A stretch of 64,000 bases of DNA from Alteromonas sp. 1_MG-2023 (lineage in GTDB: Bacteria > Pseudomonadota > Gammaproteobacteria > Enterobacterales > Alteromonadaceae): NCBI RefSeq assembly GCF_030547075.1, contig NZ_JAUOQH010000015.1:46093-110092 (forward strand), given 5' to 3'. The notes beneath the pieces were generated by a model. The model ran no database searches. It worked only from the letters and a program-made list of their open reading frames with translations, and was not told where the DNA came from. The translations under genes were made by a program, and so were the position numbers. This document shows, in pieces, positions 29,837 to 39,052 of the stretch. The number at the start of each line of letters is the position of its first letter. Position 1 is the first letter of the stretch.

Positions 29837-30688
29837 TTACCCTAGTAACTGAAGTGCAGCCTGTGGACGCTGGTTCGCTTGCGAAAGTACAGTAGTACTT
29901 GCTTGTTGTAAGATTTGATTACGCGTTAATTCAGCTGTTTCCGTAGCGAAATCTGTATCTTTGATTTGCGAACGTGCAGCTGCTACGTTTTCAGAAATGT
30001 TACTCAAGTTTCTAATAGTAGACTGGAAGCGGTTTTGAAGTGCACCTAAGTCGGCACGCAAACCACCCACAGCAGATATTGCAGTATCGATACTCGCCAA
30101 CATGCTAGATGCATTCTCGCTAGTTAATACATTATTATCTGCACCAGTAATGTTTAAACCAGTCGCACTGAAACCATTAACACCCGCATTGCTTAACGGC
30201 GTAGTTGAAAGGTTCACTGAAATCGTCTGGCCAGCGTTAGCACCTACTAAGAATTTAGCAGAGAAATCGCCCGATAAAATCTCAACACCAGCAAATTCTG
30301 TCGTTGTTGCGATTCTCGAAATTTCAGTTCGAAGTGCTGAAACTTCTTTTTGAAGTGCCACACGGTCAGCTGAGCTGTTGATACCGTTTTGTGATTGTAT
30401 TGCTAGTGTACGGATACGTTGAAGTGCAGTTGTTGTCTCAGACAACGCGCCTTCAGCGGTTTGCGACAGTGAAATCGCATCGTTTGCATTTCGAACAGCT
30501 TGGTTAAGACCTTGTACTTGTGAAGTCATTCGGTCAGTAATTTGTAGACCTGCCGCATCATCAGCTGCGCTGTTGATACGAAAACCGGAAGACAAACGTT
30601 CAAATGATGTGCTTAGCGCATTACCCGAATCGAATAATTGACGTTGGGCATTCAATGAGGAAACATTGGTATTGACGAACATAGACAT
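29837..30688 (-). CDS. Flagellin (copy 3)
   Basis: 283 aa with the opening FVNTNVSSLNAQRQLFDSG and the end QANQRPQAALQLLG. It has the same conserved D0/D1 ends as the other two copies and a middle almost shared with copy 2, with a two-residue insertion (NITGADNNVLTSENASS). AGGAG lies close upstream of the ATG, and a sigma-28 promoter lies about 115 nt upstream. It is the first flagellin downstream of flgL in the reading direction of the cluster. Confidence 0.96.
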   Translation of the reverse strand: MSMFVNTNVSSLNAQRQLFDSGNALSTSFERLSSGFRINSAADDAAGLQITDRMTSQVQGLNQAVRNANDAISLSQTAEGALSETTTALQRIRTLAIQSQNGINSSADRVALQKEVSALRTEISRIATTTEFAGVEILSGDFSAKFLVGANAGQTISVNLSTTPLSNAGVNGFSATGLNITGADNNVLTSENASSMLASIDTAISAVGGLRADLGALQNRFQSTIRNLSNISENVAAARSQIKDTDFATETAELTRNQILQQASTTVLSQANQRPQAALQLLG

Positions 30689-31192
30689 AAAGTCTCTCCT
30701 ACACTCTCAGTCCAGCGTGAGCTGGCTGCCGGGGATCCGGCTATTGCATTTTAATAGACACCAATACCTGAGGGGTAATTGATGAACTGGCTCTCTCAGT
30801 GCTTGTATCGACTAAACAGCATATGTCTTTAGAGAAAAATACAAAATTTGCCGTCACGCGGTATAAAGTTGCCGTTTAGCGGCGTGTAAGGATCAGTTTT
30901 TTATGAAGTATTTGGATTGAACAAAAAATTAGAAAATAAATACAACGCTGCGCATAACCGTAATAAAACGTTTATATCTTGGCTGTTTTAACTAGTAAGT
31001 ACTTTCGATGCGGTATCCATGTTATATCTTGCGTAGAAACACCGAAAAATCGTATTGTAAATTTTTTAGGGAGAATGACTATTTCATTGCTGGAGTAGAT
31101 TGGGGTGGGAATAACCTATCGACACAGGTTTGGTATTTATAGACAACCAAACCCGCGTTTACCTAGCGACTATTTCAGGAATGACTAATTTA
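30689..31192. other. Intergenic region between flagellin copy 3 and flgL
   Basis: 504 bp without a convincing gene. It holds the fla3 leader with a small GCCGG / CCGGC hairpin (30728-30741), the sigma-28 promoter (30805-30831), a stretch with CACGC...GCGTG symmetry near 30855-30890 and, close to flgL, a 7-bp inverted repeat GGTTTGG / CCAAACC (31128-31153) that may end flgL transcription although it has no T-tract. Confidence 0.7.
30805..30831 (-). promoter_or_regulatory. Sigma-28 promoter of flagellin copy 3
   Basis: On the minus strand: TAAA, exactly 15 nt, GTCGATAC (two mismatches to GCCGATAA, correct spacing). It predicts a leader of about 110 nt. Confidence 0.75.
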
Positions 31193-32416
31193 TTAAATAA
31201 AATTAAACAACGATAAATTAGAAACTTGGGGAAACGTAGTTAATGCAGCATTCAATGCTGTTTCTTGTTTAGCAAATTCAGCCGAGGCTTCCGCGTAATC
31301 TACATCTTGTATAGAAGACCGAGACGCTTTTGCGGCAATTTCCATATCTAAATTTGTTTCATAAGTAGATTCAGCAATATTCAAACGGCTACCGATTGAA
31401 GCTCTTTCCAATGAAATGATTTCTAATCCATTGTCTAGCCCCACCAAGGTATCAGAAATTGATTCTTGTAACGCGGTATTATCAATGGTGCTGTCCATGA
31501 GTATGGTTTGAATTTCATGAATAGATTGCGCCATACTTTTTTTCTCAGGTGCATCTAAACTAAAATTAATGGTATCGCCTACTGCGGCTTCGGCTTCAAA
31601 CCTCATTCCCTTGATTGTAAAAGGGCTACCAGAAGTGAAATCGACGGTATCTACTACCGCGCCGGTACCAGTATTGGTGAGTTGCGCCTCACCTGAAGCT
31701 AAAAACTCTATCTGATAATCGTTATTTGCACTGGTTACTGGATCATAGTTTTTATCAAAAAAAGTATCGAACGTTCCTTGCTCACTAATAGTGGCGTGCT
31801 CTAAATCGGTAACGGAGCTTCCACTTACCGAAAAATTATATCGAGCGAGTACATTTTCAAATACTTCGTAACCATTGCTGGTAGATTGAATTTTCGAACT
31901 ATTCGACAGTGAAATAAAACTAACGCCCGCATCACCAGAGAAACTAATCGCATTTCCCACTGCAGCAGGGTTGTAGGTATACGCTTGGTTTGCCGACTGA
32001 TAACCTGCATAAATGAAGTTGCCGTTGGCGTCTTGCGTGTTCATCAAATCTACAAGCTCTAACTTTATTTGCTCTAACTCTGCGCCTATCGCTCTTTTAT
32101 CAGGGTCGTCAAGAATCCCCGAACCCGCTTGAATCACGAGGGTACGTGCCCTATTAATGGAGTTCGTAATATTAGTCAGTACCGCTTCTTGCTGTTCTAA
32201 CGACCCTGTAACTAAATCATTATTGCGCTGAAATTGGGTAAGACCATCAATTTCTTCCGTTAAGCGCAACACCTGTGCAGCACCCACGGGATCATCTTTT
32301 GGCGTAAGAATGCGTTTTCCGGTAGCAAGTTGCTCCTGAGTAGTCACTAAGCCATCTTGGTTTTCCATGATAGAGCGAATACTTTGATCGTAAACTTGAC
32401 TGGTTGATATACGCAT
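31193..32416 (-). CDS. flgL: Hook-filament junction protein FlgL (HAP3)
   Basis: FlgL joins hook to filament together with FlgK. The product is 407 aa. The N-terminus MRISTSQVYDQSIRSIMENQ and the motif QLATGKRILTPKDDPVGAAQ are typical, as is a flagellin-like C-terminal helix (AAKASRSSIQDVDYAEASAE). It starts 6 nt after the flgK stop and is the last gene of the flgF-L transcript. Confidence 0.95.
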   Translation of the reverse strand: MRISTSQVYDQSIRSIMENQDGLVTTQEQLATGKRILTPKDDPVGAAQVLRLTEEIDGLTQFQRNNDLVTGSLEQQEAVLTNITNSINRARTLVIQAGSGILDDPDKRAIGAELEQIKLELVDLMNTQDANGNFIYAGYQSANQAYTYNPAAVGNAISFSGDAGVSFISLSNSSKIQSTSNGYEVFENVLARYNFSVSGSSVTDLEHATISEQGTFDTFFDKNYDPVTSANNDYQIEFLASGEAQLTNTGTGAVVDTVDFTSGSPFTIKGMRFEAEAAVGDTINFSLDAPEKKSMAQSIHEIQTILMDSTIDNTALQESISDTLVGLDNGLEIISLERASIGSRLNIAESTYETNLDMEIAAKASRSSIQDVDYAEASAEFAKQETALNAALTTFPQVSNLSLFNFI

Positions 32417-32422
32417 AATCTA

Positions 32423-34552
32423 TTACCTCGCAGCACTTAATATGGTGTCGAACAACTCTTGTGCGGTAGTTAATATTCTCGCCGCAGCAGAATAAGATTG
32501 TTGAAATTTAATTAAATTAGACGCTTCTTCATCCAAACTTACACCCGAGATAGACTCGAACCAGTTTTCTGACTGTGCTTTCATTGCTTCAGCAGAAGCT
32601 AGCGAGATATCTGCCAGTGCAGCTTCTTCGCCCACACGTCCTACCATAGAGGCGTAAGCATCTTGAAACGTACGTGGTGCATTAGTAGATTCACTACTCA
32701 CTTGTACTAAAGCTTCACTTTGCAATTCGGTCATCGACAGCGCATTGCTGTTGTCATTAAAGCCATCTGTGTTGAAGCTTATAGAGAAGCTATCGCCTGC
32801 TTTTGGTACGCCATCTAAACTCATGTCATAACCTGGATAATCGTCTAAAGCAGAAAACTCCGCAGGCCATGCTGGGCCCGTTCCATTTGTTTTTGCTTGC
32901 GCAAGCAAGTTACTTAAATCGGTTACACCGCTCACTGTAGTGATAACGTTAGGTGGCGACTCACCATCAAGCACCTCATAACTATCCGTAGCGGTAAACA
33001 CTATTTGTGCTGGCGCGCCAAATGATGTACTTGGTGAACTTGCCAAATCATGTATTCCACCGGCACCATCAAAAGCAGATTGTTCAGCGCCACCACCCAC
33101 CTCTGTATTGGATATAGTTACGCCGCTGACATTTGCACTGCCTAGATTGGTGGAGTCTGCTTGCGCCCTTACTGGTGCGGCAAATGCCAAATCTTCTGGT
33201 CTATTTGTCGCAAGCTCTATTGAAGAAGCAATCGTTTTTGTTGGCTGAATTAAGAATTCATTGCCTACTGTATAGGTAGACGTGCCGGAAAACTCTACTT
33301 CAATGCCGCCGGGTAGCTCATTAAAACCACTTGTTACCGCGTAATTCTCAATAACAAGATCATCGCCAGCACCGTCTTTTTTGATGCTGCCATCAGGGTT
33401 CAAAAAGCTTATCGTTATTTCACTGGGAACGCCGGCAGATACTGCAGTGACTTCAATTTTATAATCGGCATCGCTTAGTTCAGACCCTTTGCCCTCTATA
33501 AGCTGTCCTGTTATTTTATAATCGCCATCGGTACCTTCGTAAGCAAACCCTTGGAATTCTGGTATTTCGAAAATATTACCACCAAGTTGGCCATCTAAAT
33601 CCATACCTAGCTTATTCTGAGAATTTACCGCATCGGCAAAAGCCACAGATATTTGCCCAACGTCGCGCATGGCAGGGCCAAGTACTTCATCTCTATACCG
33701 GAATAGACCACCTAAACTGCCGCCAATATCGCTTTCTATAACACGTAAAGAAGTATCTTGTTTGGTCGATGAACCAAAATCAGTTTCAAGGGTAATAACC
33801 TTGGTTGAAAAATCAGCTTCACTGTTAACTTCAAACAAGTTAAAGGCGCCATTTTCTAAAATAAGTGATTCACCGGACGTTAAATTTACGGTAACGGCAC
33901 CGTTTTGGGTTTTACTGTCTTTAACATCAATGCTCATAATAGAAGCGAGTTCTTCAATCGCGTTATCACGCTCATTTAACAACGCACTCGGTTCATCACT
34001 CGTGCCATTACCTTTGGCAACAATAATACTTTTATTTAAATCGCCAATAGCGCCAATCAAGCTATTCGCTCTTTCCACCATTGAGGTAAATTCTAAATTT
34101 AGCTCTTCTTCTCTATCTAACATGTAATCAGATAATGTCTGCATGCGATGATAAAGCGACTCTGACTTACTTAAGACCTGCTCTCGAGAGGCTAAATTTG
34201 TTGGATCGTCGGCGGCGGTATGTAATGCAGCAAAATATTCACTAATACCTTGAGATAACGAATTCGATTCACTGGCTAAGATATTATCAATTGCAGAAGT
34301 TTTATTAGAGAACGTCGACAGTTCGCCAACTGAAGTTATATCTCTGCGCAATTGATTTTGAGCAAACACATCAATAACACGCTCGGTATTACCAATCTCT
34401 ACGCCATAAACATCATTGTTGAGAATTTCGGTACGTTGTCTTACGTACCCTTCGGTATTCACATTCGCAATGTTGTTACTGGTGGTTTGCAGTAATTTGC
34501 TACTGGCGTTAACACCGCTAGTGGCAAGGGAGAATAAGTCTACTGTGCTCAT
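32423..34552 (-). CDS. flgK: Hook-filament junction protein FlgK (HAP1)
   Basis: FlgK is the first junction zone protein on the hook. The product is 709 aa, at the long end for the family because of the large variable middle. It has the N-terminal rod/hook motif (SGVNASSKLLQTTSNNIANV, then NTEGYVRQRTE), and the C-terminal helix LDEEASNLIKFQQSYSAAAR ends in the conserved FDTILSAAR. It lies 19 nt after flgJ. Confidence 0.96.
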   Translation of the reverse strand: MSTVDLFSLATSGVNASSKLLQTTSNNIANVNTEGYVRQRTEILNNDVYGVEIGNTERVIDVFAQNQLRRDITSVGELSTFSNKTSAIDNILASESNSLSQGISEYFAALHTAADDPTNLASREQVLSKSESLYHRMQTLSDYMLDREEELNLEFTSMVERANSLIGAIGDLNKSIIVAKGNGTSDEPSALLNERDNAIEELASIMSIDVKDSKTQNGAVTVNLTSGESLILENGAFNLFEVNSEADFSTKVITLETDFGSSTKQDTSLRVIESDIGGSLGGLFRYRDEVLGPAMRDVGQISVAFADAVNSQNKLGMDLDGQLGGNIFEIPEFQGFAYEGTDGDYKITGQLIEGKGSELSDADYKIEVTAVSAGVPSEITISFLNPDGSIKKDGAGDDLVIENYAVTSGFNELPGGIEVEFSGTSTYTVGNEFLIQPTKTIASSIELATNRPEDLAFAAPVRAQADSTNLGSANVSGVTISNTEVGGGAEQSAFDGAGGIHDLASSPSTSFGAPAQIVFTATDSYEVLDGESPPNVITTVSGVTDLSNLLAQAKTNGTGPAWPAEFSALDDYPGYDMSLDGVPKAGDSFSISFNTDGFNDNSNALSMTELQSEALVQVSSESTNAPRTFQDAYASMVGRVGEEAALADISLASAEAMKAQSENWFESISGVSLDEEASNLIKFQQSYSAAARILTTAQELFDTILSAAR

Positions 34553-34571
34553 AATTAATATTCCCTTTGCA

Positions 34572-35522
34572 TTACGGCATTAAGCCGTTAAGCCTATCGC
34601 TGTTATACACCGCCATTATCTTACTGGCGTAATTTGGATCTGTTGCATACCCAGCACTTTGTAGCTCACGGGCATAACTATGGGCATCAGAGGCTTGTTC
34701 CACCGCTTGCTGATAGCGCGGCTGGGTTACAATAAAGCGACCATAATCATCCACCGCTTCTTCTAATGAACCATAGGCGCGGAATGCGGCTTTTTGCTTT
34801 TGTGGAATACCACCATTAAATTCGAGTGTATCGACAACCGCTTGTTCGCCCTTCCACTGTGAATTCGCTTTAATACCAAAAAGATTATGCGAACTTTCAC
34901 CGTCGGCGTTGTGAATAACAAACTTACCCCAGCCGGTTTCAACTGCGGCTTGCGCAATAATGGCTTTTGCGTCCATCCCGTACTTTGCGGCCACTTGTTC
35001 AGCGTAAGGACGTAGGGTTTCAACAAAGTCTTCAGGGCTATCGAACATGCTATCTTTCGTGGCCGATTGAACCCCTTTAGATTCAGACGCGAGTACGGTT
35101 TCTTGGGCTTGCTCTGTGGCGATAACTCGGTCGCGGTTTAACGAACTTAAATTACCATCACTACGAATAACGCTGGCAGGTAAATAGCTGTCTTCAGATT
35201 GCCCCATTTGTTTAACGATAATATCGGCCAAGCCCATACCGCCACCTGAAGTTAAATCGGTAGCGAGTTGTTGGTCGTGCATGTCACGATAAAACTTAAC
35301 TTGCTGGGAATTAAACGGGCTATCTTCATCGGCTAGCGCATCTTGTGCTTTACGCATCGACTTCAACATCATCTGCACGAATATGGCTTCAAATTGCTCT
35401 GCCGCTTCTTGCAGTACATCTTCATCGCCAGACGCTATGGCTTCGCGCATTTTATTAATGCTGCCAAGATCGTGGACGTTACGCGCCATATCGAGCTGAT
35501 TTTTTGAGCTGAAAGCTTCCAT
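34572..35522 (-). CDS. flgJ: Rod cap and peptidoglycan hydrolase FlgJ
   Basis: FlgJ caps the growing rod and opens the peptidoglycan for it. The product is 316 aa and two-domain. An N-terminal rod-binding domain (about 15-110, with EAIFVQMMLKSMRKAQ) is joined by a linker to a C-terminal glucosaminidase-type domain (about 155-315) with the catalytic Glu in AAVETGWGKF and the motif NLFGIKA. The start overlaps the flgI stop by one base. Confidence 0.96.
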   Translation of the reverse strand: MEAFSSKNQLDMARNVHDLGSINKMREAIASGDEDVLQEAAEQFEAIFVQMMLKSMRKAQDALADEDSPFNSQQVKFYRDMHDQQLATDLTSGGGMGLADIIVKQMGQSEDSYLPASVIRSDGNLSSLNRDRVIATEQAQETVLASESKGVQSATKDSMFDSPEDFVETLRPYAEQVAAKYGMDAKAIIAQAAVETGWGKFVIHNADGESSHNLFGIKANSQWKGEQAVVDTLEFNGGIPQKQKAAFRAYGSLEEAVDDYGRFIVTQPRYQQAVEQASDAHSYARELQSAGYATDPNYASKIMAVYNSDRLNGLMP

Positions 35523-36634
35523 TAGATGATCACCAATTCACCATGAAGCGCACCGGCTTGTCTTAAGGCCTCTAAGATAGCCATTAAATCGCCAGGGGCT
35601 GCCCCGACTTCATTCACCGCACGTACTAGCTGATCGAGTGTCACCCCAGGTTCAAATGAAAACATGCGACTGTCGGCTAAGTCCACATCCACAATAGATT
35701 GGGTGGTAACCACAGTTTCGCCATCTGCAAATGCATTGGGCTGAGTAACTTGTTGGTTTTCAGAAATAGTTACCGTTAAACCACCATGGGTAATAGCAGC
35801 CGGCAGTAAACGTACGTCTCGACCTATAACAATAGTGCCTGTGCGGCTATTAATGACTACCCGTGCTGGCGCATCTGCTGGAGTAAATTCAAAATTTTCC
35901 AGTGTGGCCAAAAAGCCCACTCGCTGACCAATATCTCTTGGCGCCGATACTCGCACTGATGCAGCATCGATAGGTGTGGCAATGGAGTAGCCTTTTTCTG
36001 GCTGTGCACCTAATCGCTCATTTATCACATCGGCTAACGCTTTTGCTGTGGAAAAATCAGGATAGTGCAGATTCAGTGTTAATGAGTCGCCGTTAGCAAA
36101 GCCGCTTGGTACGGCTTGCTCTACCATAGCGCCATTAGGAATACGGCCAACCGTTGGGGTATTCACCACAATACGAGAACCGTCGCCACCTTGTGCGCCG
36201 AAACCGCTCACAACTAAACTGCCTTGTGCCACCGCATAAACTTTGCCATCTACACCGCGAAGGAAGGTTTGCAAAAGAGTACCGCCTTGTAAGCTGCTCG
36301 CTTCGCCTACTGACGACACAGTAATATCGATGGTTTGGCCTGGCTTGGTAAAAGCGGGCAATTCTGCGTGAACCGCTACCGCGGCTACGTTTTTAATTTT
36401 GGGTTTGGTGTTAGAGTCTAAGCTAATGCCGAAGTTACTTAACATGGTACGGAAGCTTTGTTCGGTAAACGGACTTTGCTCACCTGTGCCTGGTAAGCCA
36501 ACCACTAAACCGTAACCTACCAATTGGTTGCTTCTCACCCCTTGGATACTGGCCAAGTCTTTAATGCGCTGTGCATTAGTATTGCCAGACAACACTAATG
36601 ATAATGCGATAAGTACCACTGAAAACAAACGCAT
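35522..36634 (-). CDS. flgI: Flagellar P-ring protein FlgI
   Basis: FlgI forms the P ring in the peptidoglycan around the rod. I choose the ATG at 36634 (370 aa): GGAG lies 7 nt upstream and the protein then begins with a good signal peptide ([21 protein letters not shown], cut after ALS/NTNA). The body has [20 protein letters not shown] and [13 protein letters not shown], typical of the family. It follows flgH by 20 nt. Confidence 0.96.
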   Translation of the reverse strand: MRLFSVVLIALSLVLSGNTNAQRIKDLASIQGVRSNQLVGYGLVVGLPGTGEQSPFTEQSFRTMLSNFGISLDSNTKPKIKNVAAVAVHAELPAFTKPGQTIDITVSSVGEASSLQGGTLLQTFLRGVDGKVYAVAQGSLVVSGFGAQGGDGSRIVVNTPTVGRIPNGAMVEQAVPSGFANGDSLTLNLHYPDFSTAKALADVINERLGAQPEKGYSIATPIDAASVRVSAPRDIGQRVGFLATLENFEFTPADAPARVVINSRTGTIVIGRDVRLLPAAITHGGLTVTISENQQVTQPNAFADGETVVTTQSIVDVDLADSRMFSFEPGVTLDQLVRAVNEVGAAPGDLMAILEALRQAGALHGELVII

Positions 36635-36654
36635 AAATATTCTCCTAGCCCCGC

Positions 36655-37335
36655 TTAAAGCGGCCACCATGATGATGTGAAAAACTTGGTTAGCCAGCCT
36701 TTTTCTTGCGCGCTGGCAAAAGAGCCCGTGCCGCTATATTGAATTCGGGCGTTAGCTATTTTTGTAGAAAGCACTTCATTTTCGGGGCTAATGTCAGATA
36801 AACGAATGATGCCGGTTAAACGAATATATTCGTCGCCATGATTCAGCGTAAGCCATTTTTCACCGCGAATAACAAGATTGTCATTAGGCAAAACTTCCAC
36901 CACAGTCACCGATATATTTCCCGATAAGCTGTTGCTTTGATTGGATTCCGCATCCCCTTCAAATTCGTTTGAAGAGCTCACACCGAGTTGAACAGATTGC
37001 CCACCGATATTCAGCGCCTGCCCACCTAGCCCAGTGATGGTGTCTAAATCTACCGTGGTATCTTTTGAAGTAGAGGTACCTGCAGATTTACTCGCATTTG
37101 TATTTTCACTTAGCGTGATAGTGATAATGTCACCAACACGCCTTGCCGTCATATCTGAATATAAGCTATTAGCCATATAAGAGCGAAACAGCGAACCATC
37201 TTCTACAATCTTCTCACGAGGATAATCGGGTACAACGGGGGCAAACGACGGGTCGTTTGCTTGTACCGGTGGCTGGTTAGTGCTTGCGCAACCTGCCAAA
37301 ATGGCCACTGAGAGATAAAGTCCGATAATTCGCAT
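36655..37335 (-). CDS. flgH: Flagellar L-ring lipoprotein FlgH
   Basis: FlgH forms the L ring in the outer membrane. The lipobox LAGC is preceded by a short signal ([18 protein letters not shown]), which is why I favour the ATG at 37335 (226 aa). A GTG four codons upstream (37347) overlaps the flgG stop and is an alternative. The C-terminal half has [16 protein letters not shown] and [20 protein letters not shown], characteristic of the family. Confidence 0.95.
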   Translation of the reverse strand: MRIIGLYLSVAILAGCASTNQPPVQANDPSFAPVVPDYPREKIVEDGSLFRSYMANSLYSDMTARRVGDIITITLSENTNASKSAGTSTSKDTTVDLDTITGLGGQALNIGGQSVQLGVSSSNEFEGDAESNQSNSLSGNISVTVVEVLPNDNLVIRGEKWLTLNHGDEYIRLTGIIRLSDISPENEVLSTKIANARIQYSGTGSFASAQEKGWLTKFFTSSWWPL

Positions 37336-37346
37336 AACATTACTCA

Positions 37347-38135
37347 CTAAAGTTGCTGAATGACTTGTCCAAGCATCTGATCCACCGATGAAATCACTTT
37401 CGAGTTCATCTCGTACAAACGCTGACTCTCAATCAAATTGACCAGCTCTTCGGTCACGTTCACGTTAGAAGTTTCCAACGTCCCCTGAGCAATAGTGCCG
37501 ATACCTTGAAGGCCTGGCACGCCTTGAATAGGTGCGCCGCTTGATGCGGTTTCAACGTAAAGGTTCTGACCAATAGGCTGTAGACCTGTTGGATTAATGA
37601 AATCTGATAGATTCATTTGTCCTAGCACCTGCGGCTCTGCTTGGCCTCGAATAGACACGCTAATCTCGCCATCTTGCGAAATGGTGATTTGCTGCGCATC
37701 TTCTGGAATAGCCACTTCAGGTTGCAGTAAAAAACCAGCGCCGGAGGTCACAATTTGACCTTGGTCATTCATTGAAAACTGTCCATTTCTTGAATAAGCA
37801 ATGCTGCCGTCAGGCTGCAGTATCTCGAAGTAGCCGCGACCTTGAATAGACATATCAAGCGCGTTTTCCGTGGTCAGCAAGTTTCCTTGGGTATGGGCTT
37901 TTTGGGTTGAAACTACCTTTGAACCAGAACCTAACATAAGGCCTGATGGTAATTCGGTATCAGCTGATGAGCGGCCACCAGGTTGGTTTATATTCTGATA
38001 AAGCAAGTCTTCAAAAATTGCTCTGTCTTTTTTAAAGCCTACCGTTGATGCGTTAGCCAGGTTGTTCGATACCACCGCGACATCTGTTTGTGCGGCATCT
38101 AGACCTGTTTTACTTATCCACAATGCTGGGTGCAT
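37347..38135 (-). CDS. flgG: Distal rod protein FlgG
   Basis: FlgG builds the distal rod. The product is 262 aa, the standard size. The N-terminus has KTGLDAAQTDVAVVSNNLAN and the C-terminus TSNVNVTEELVNLIESQRLY and SKVISSVDQMLGQV. It lies 48 nt after flgF. Confidence 0.97.
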   Translation of the reverse strand: MHPALWISKTGLDAAQTDVAVVSNNLANASTVGFKKDRAIFEDLLYQNINQPGGRSSADTELPSGLMLGSGSKVVSTQKAHTQGNLLTTENALDMSIQGRGYFEILQPDGSIAYSRNGQFSMNDQGQIVTSGAGFLLQPEVAIPEDAQQITISQDGEISVSIRGQAEPQVLGQMNLSDFINPTGLQPIGQNLYVETASSGAPIQGVPGLQGIGTIAQGTLETSNVNVTEELVNLIESQRLYEMNSKVISSVDQMLGQVIQQL

Positions 38136-38183
38136 GGCGCCCTCCTAACCTTTAATGTTCGTACAGCGAAATTGTTAACTATT

Positions 38184-38927
38184 CTAAAGAATACGTAATA
38201 GCTGATTGCCGCGAGAATCTAGTTCGTCGGCTTGCTTCATCATTTTTACTTGAAGTTCGTAATGGCGCTGAAGGCTAATCATGTTAACCATTTCTTCAAC
38301 GGCGTTTACGTTCGAGCCTTCAAGCATCCCCGACATCACTTTTACCCCCGCGTTCGCTGGGGCTATGGTGCCGTCTTCCATTCTGAATAAACCATCAGTG
38401 CCCCGTTCCATATCGGCATAGTTCGGGCTAACCAGCTTTAATCTTCCCACGTTTTCAATTACGTTCTCAGGCGCACCAAGCTGTCTCATAGACAGGGTGC
38501 CGTCCATTCCGATATCTAAATTATCTAGTGGTACAGGTAAAAAGATTGGGCCGTTGTCACCTAAAACTGGGCGGTTATGTACATCTGTCAAAATACCGTC
38601 GTCACCTAACTTGAAATTACCGTCTCGAGAATAAGCTTCTTGCCCATTATCGTCTTGCACGGCAAACCAACCATCGCCTTGAATAGCAACGTCTAAATCA
38701 CGTCCTGTTTGCATCATAGGGCCGGATTCGTAATTATTTGACGGACTTTCGGTCATTGAAAAAACGCGAGACGGCAAACCTTCGCCGTAGGCAGGCATTG
38801 ACCTTGCCTGTTCAAGCTGAGCTCTAAACCCAGTTGTTTGCGCGTTGGCCAAGTTATTGGCACGTAGCCCAGTACCTAAAAGGTCTTGAGAGGCACCGCT
38901 GGCAGCAATGTAGAGAAGTTTGTCCAT
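38184..38927 (-). CDS. flgF: Proximal rod protein FlgF
   Basis: FlgF is a rod protein between FlgC and FlgG. The product is 247 aa with the rod signatures ASGASQDLLGTGLRANNLAN at the start and GSNVNAVEEMVNMISLQRHY at the end. It is the first gene of a separate transcript: a terminator (39006-39030) and a sigma-54 promoter (38966-38981) lie between it and flgE. Confidence 0.96.
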   Translation of the reverse strand: MDKLLYIAASGASQDLLGTGLRANNLANAQTTGFRAQLEQARSMPAYGEGLPSRVFSMTESPSNNYESGPMMQTGRDLDVAIQGDGWFAVQDDNGQEAYSRDGNFKLGDDGILTDVHNRPVLGDNGPIFLPVPLDNLDIGMDGTLSMRQLGAPENVIENVGRLKLVSPNYADMERGTDGLFRMEDGTIAPANAGVKVMSGMLEGSNVNAVEEMVNMISLQRHYELQVKMMKQADELDSRGNQLLRIL

Positions 38928-38965
38928 GACTGACTTTTGACTCTGGTTAAACCATATACAGGTTT

Positions 38966-38981
38966 TGCAATCCCAGTGCCA
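38966..38981 (-). promoter_or_regulatory. Sigma-54 promoter of the flgF operon
   Basis: The minus strand reads TGGCACTGGGATTGCA, matching the -24 (TGGCAC) and -12 (TTGCA) elements with exact spacing. It is 39 nt upstream of the flgF ATG. Confidence 0.92.
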
Positions 38982-39005
38982 ACATGCACAAATAGAAGTG
39001 GATAC

Positions 39006-39030
39006 AAAAAAACCGCAACAAGGTTGCGGC
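39006..39030 (-). terminator. Terminator after flgE
   Basis: Stem CCGCAAC / GTTGCGG with a 3-nt loop, followed on the minus strand by seven T. It lies 23 nt after the flgE stop and ends the flgBCDE transcript. Confidence 0.92.
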
Positions 39031-39052
39031 TTTATTAGTGAAGCATCGAAAG

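Noticed and set aside
33669..34127. Rightward frame of 152 codons opposite flgK
   Set aside because: It is an antisense shadow of flgK with a Ser/Leu-rich composition and no start signal.
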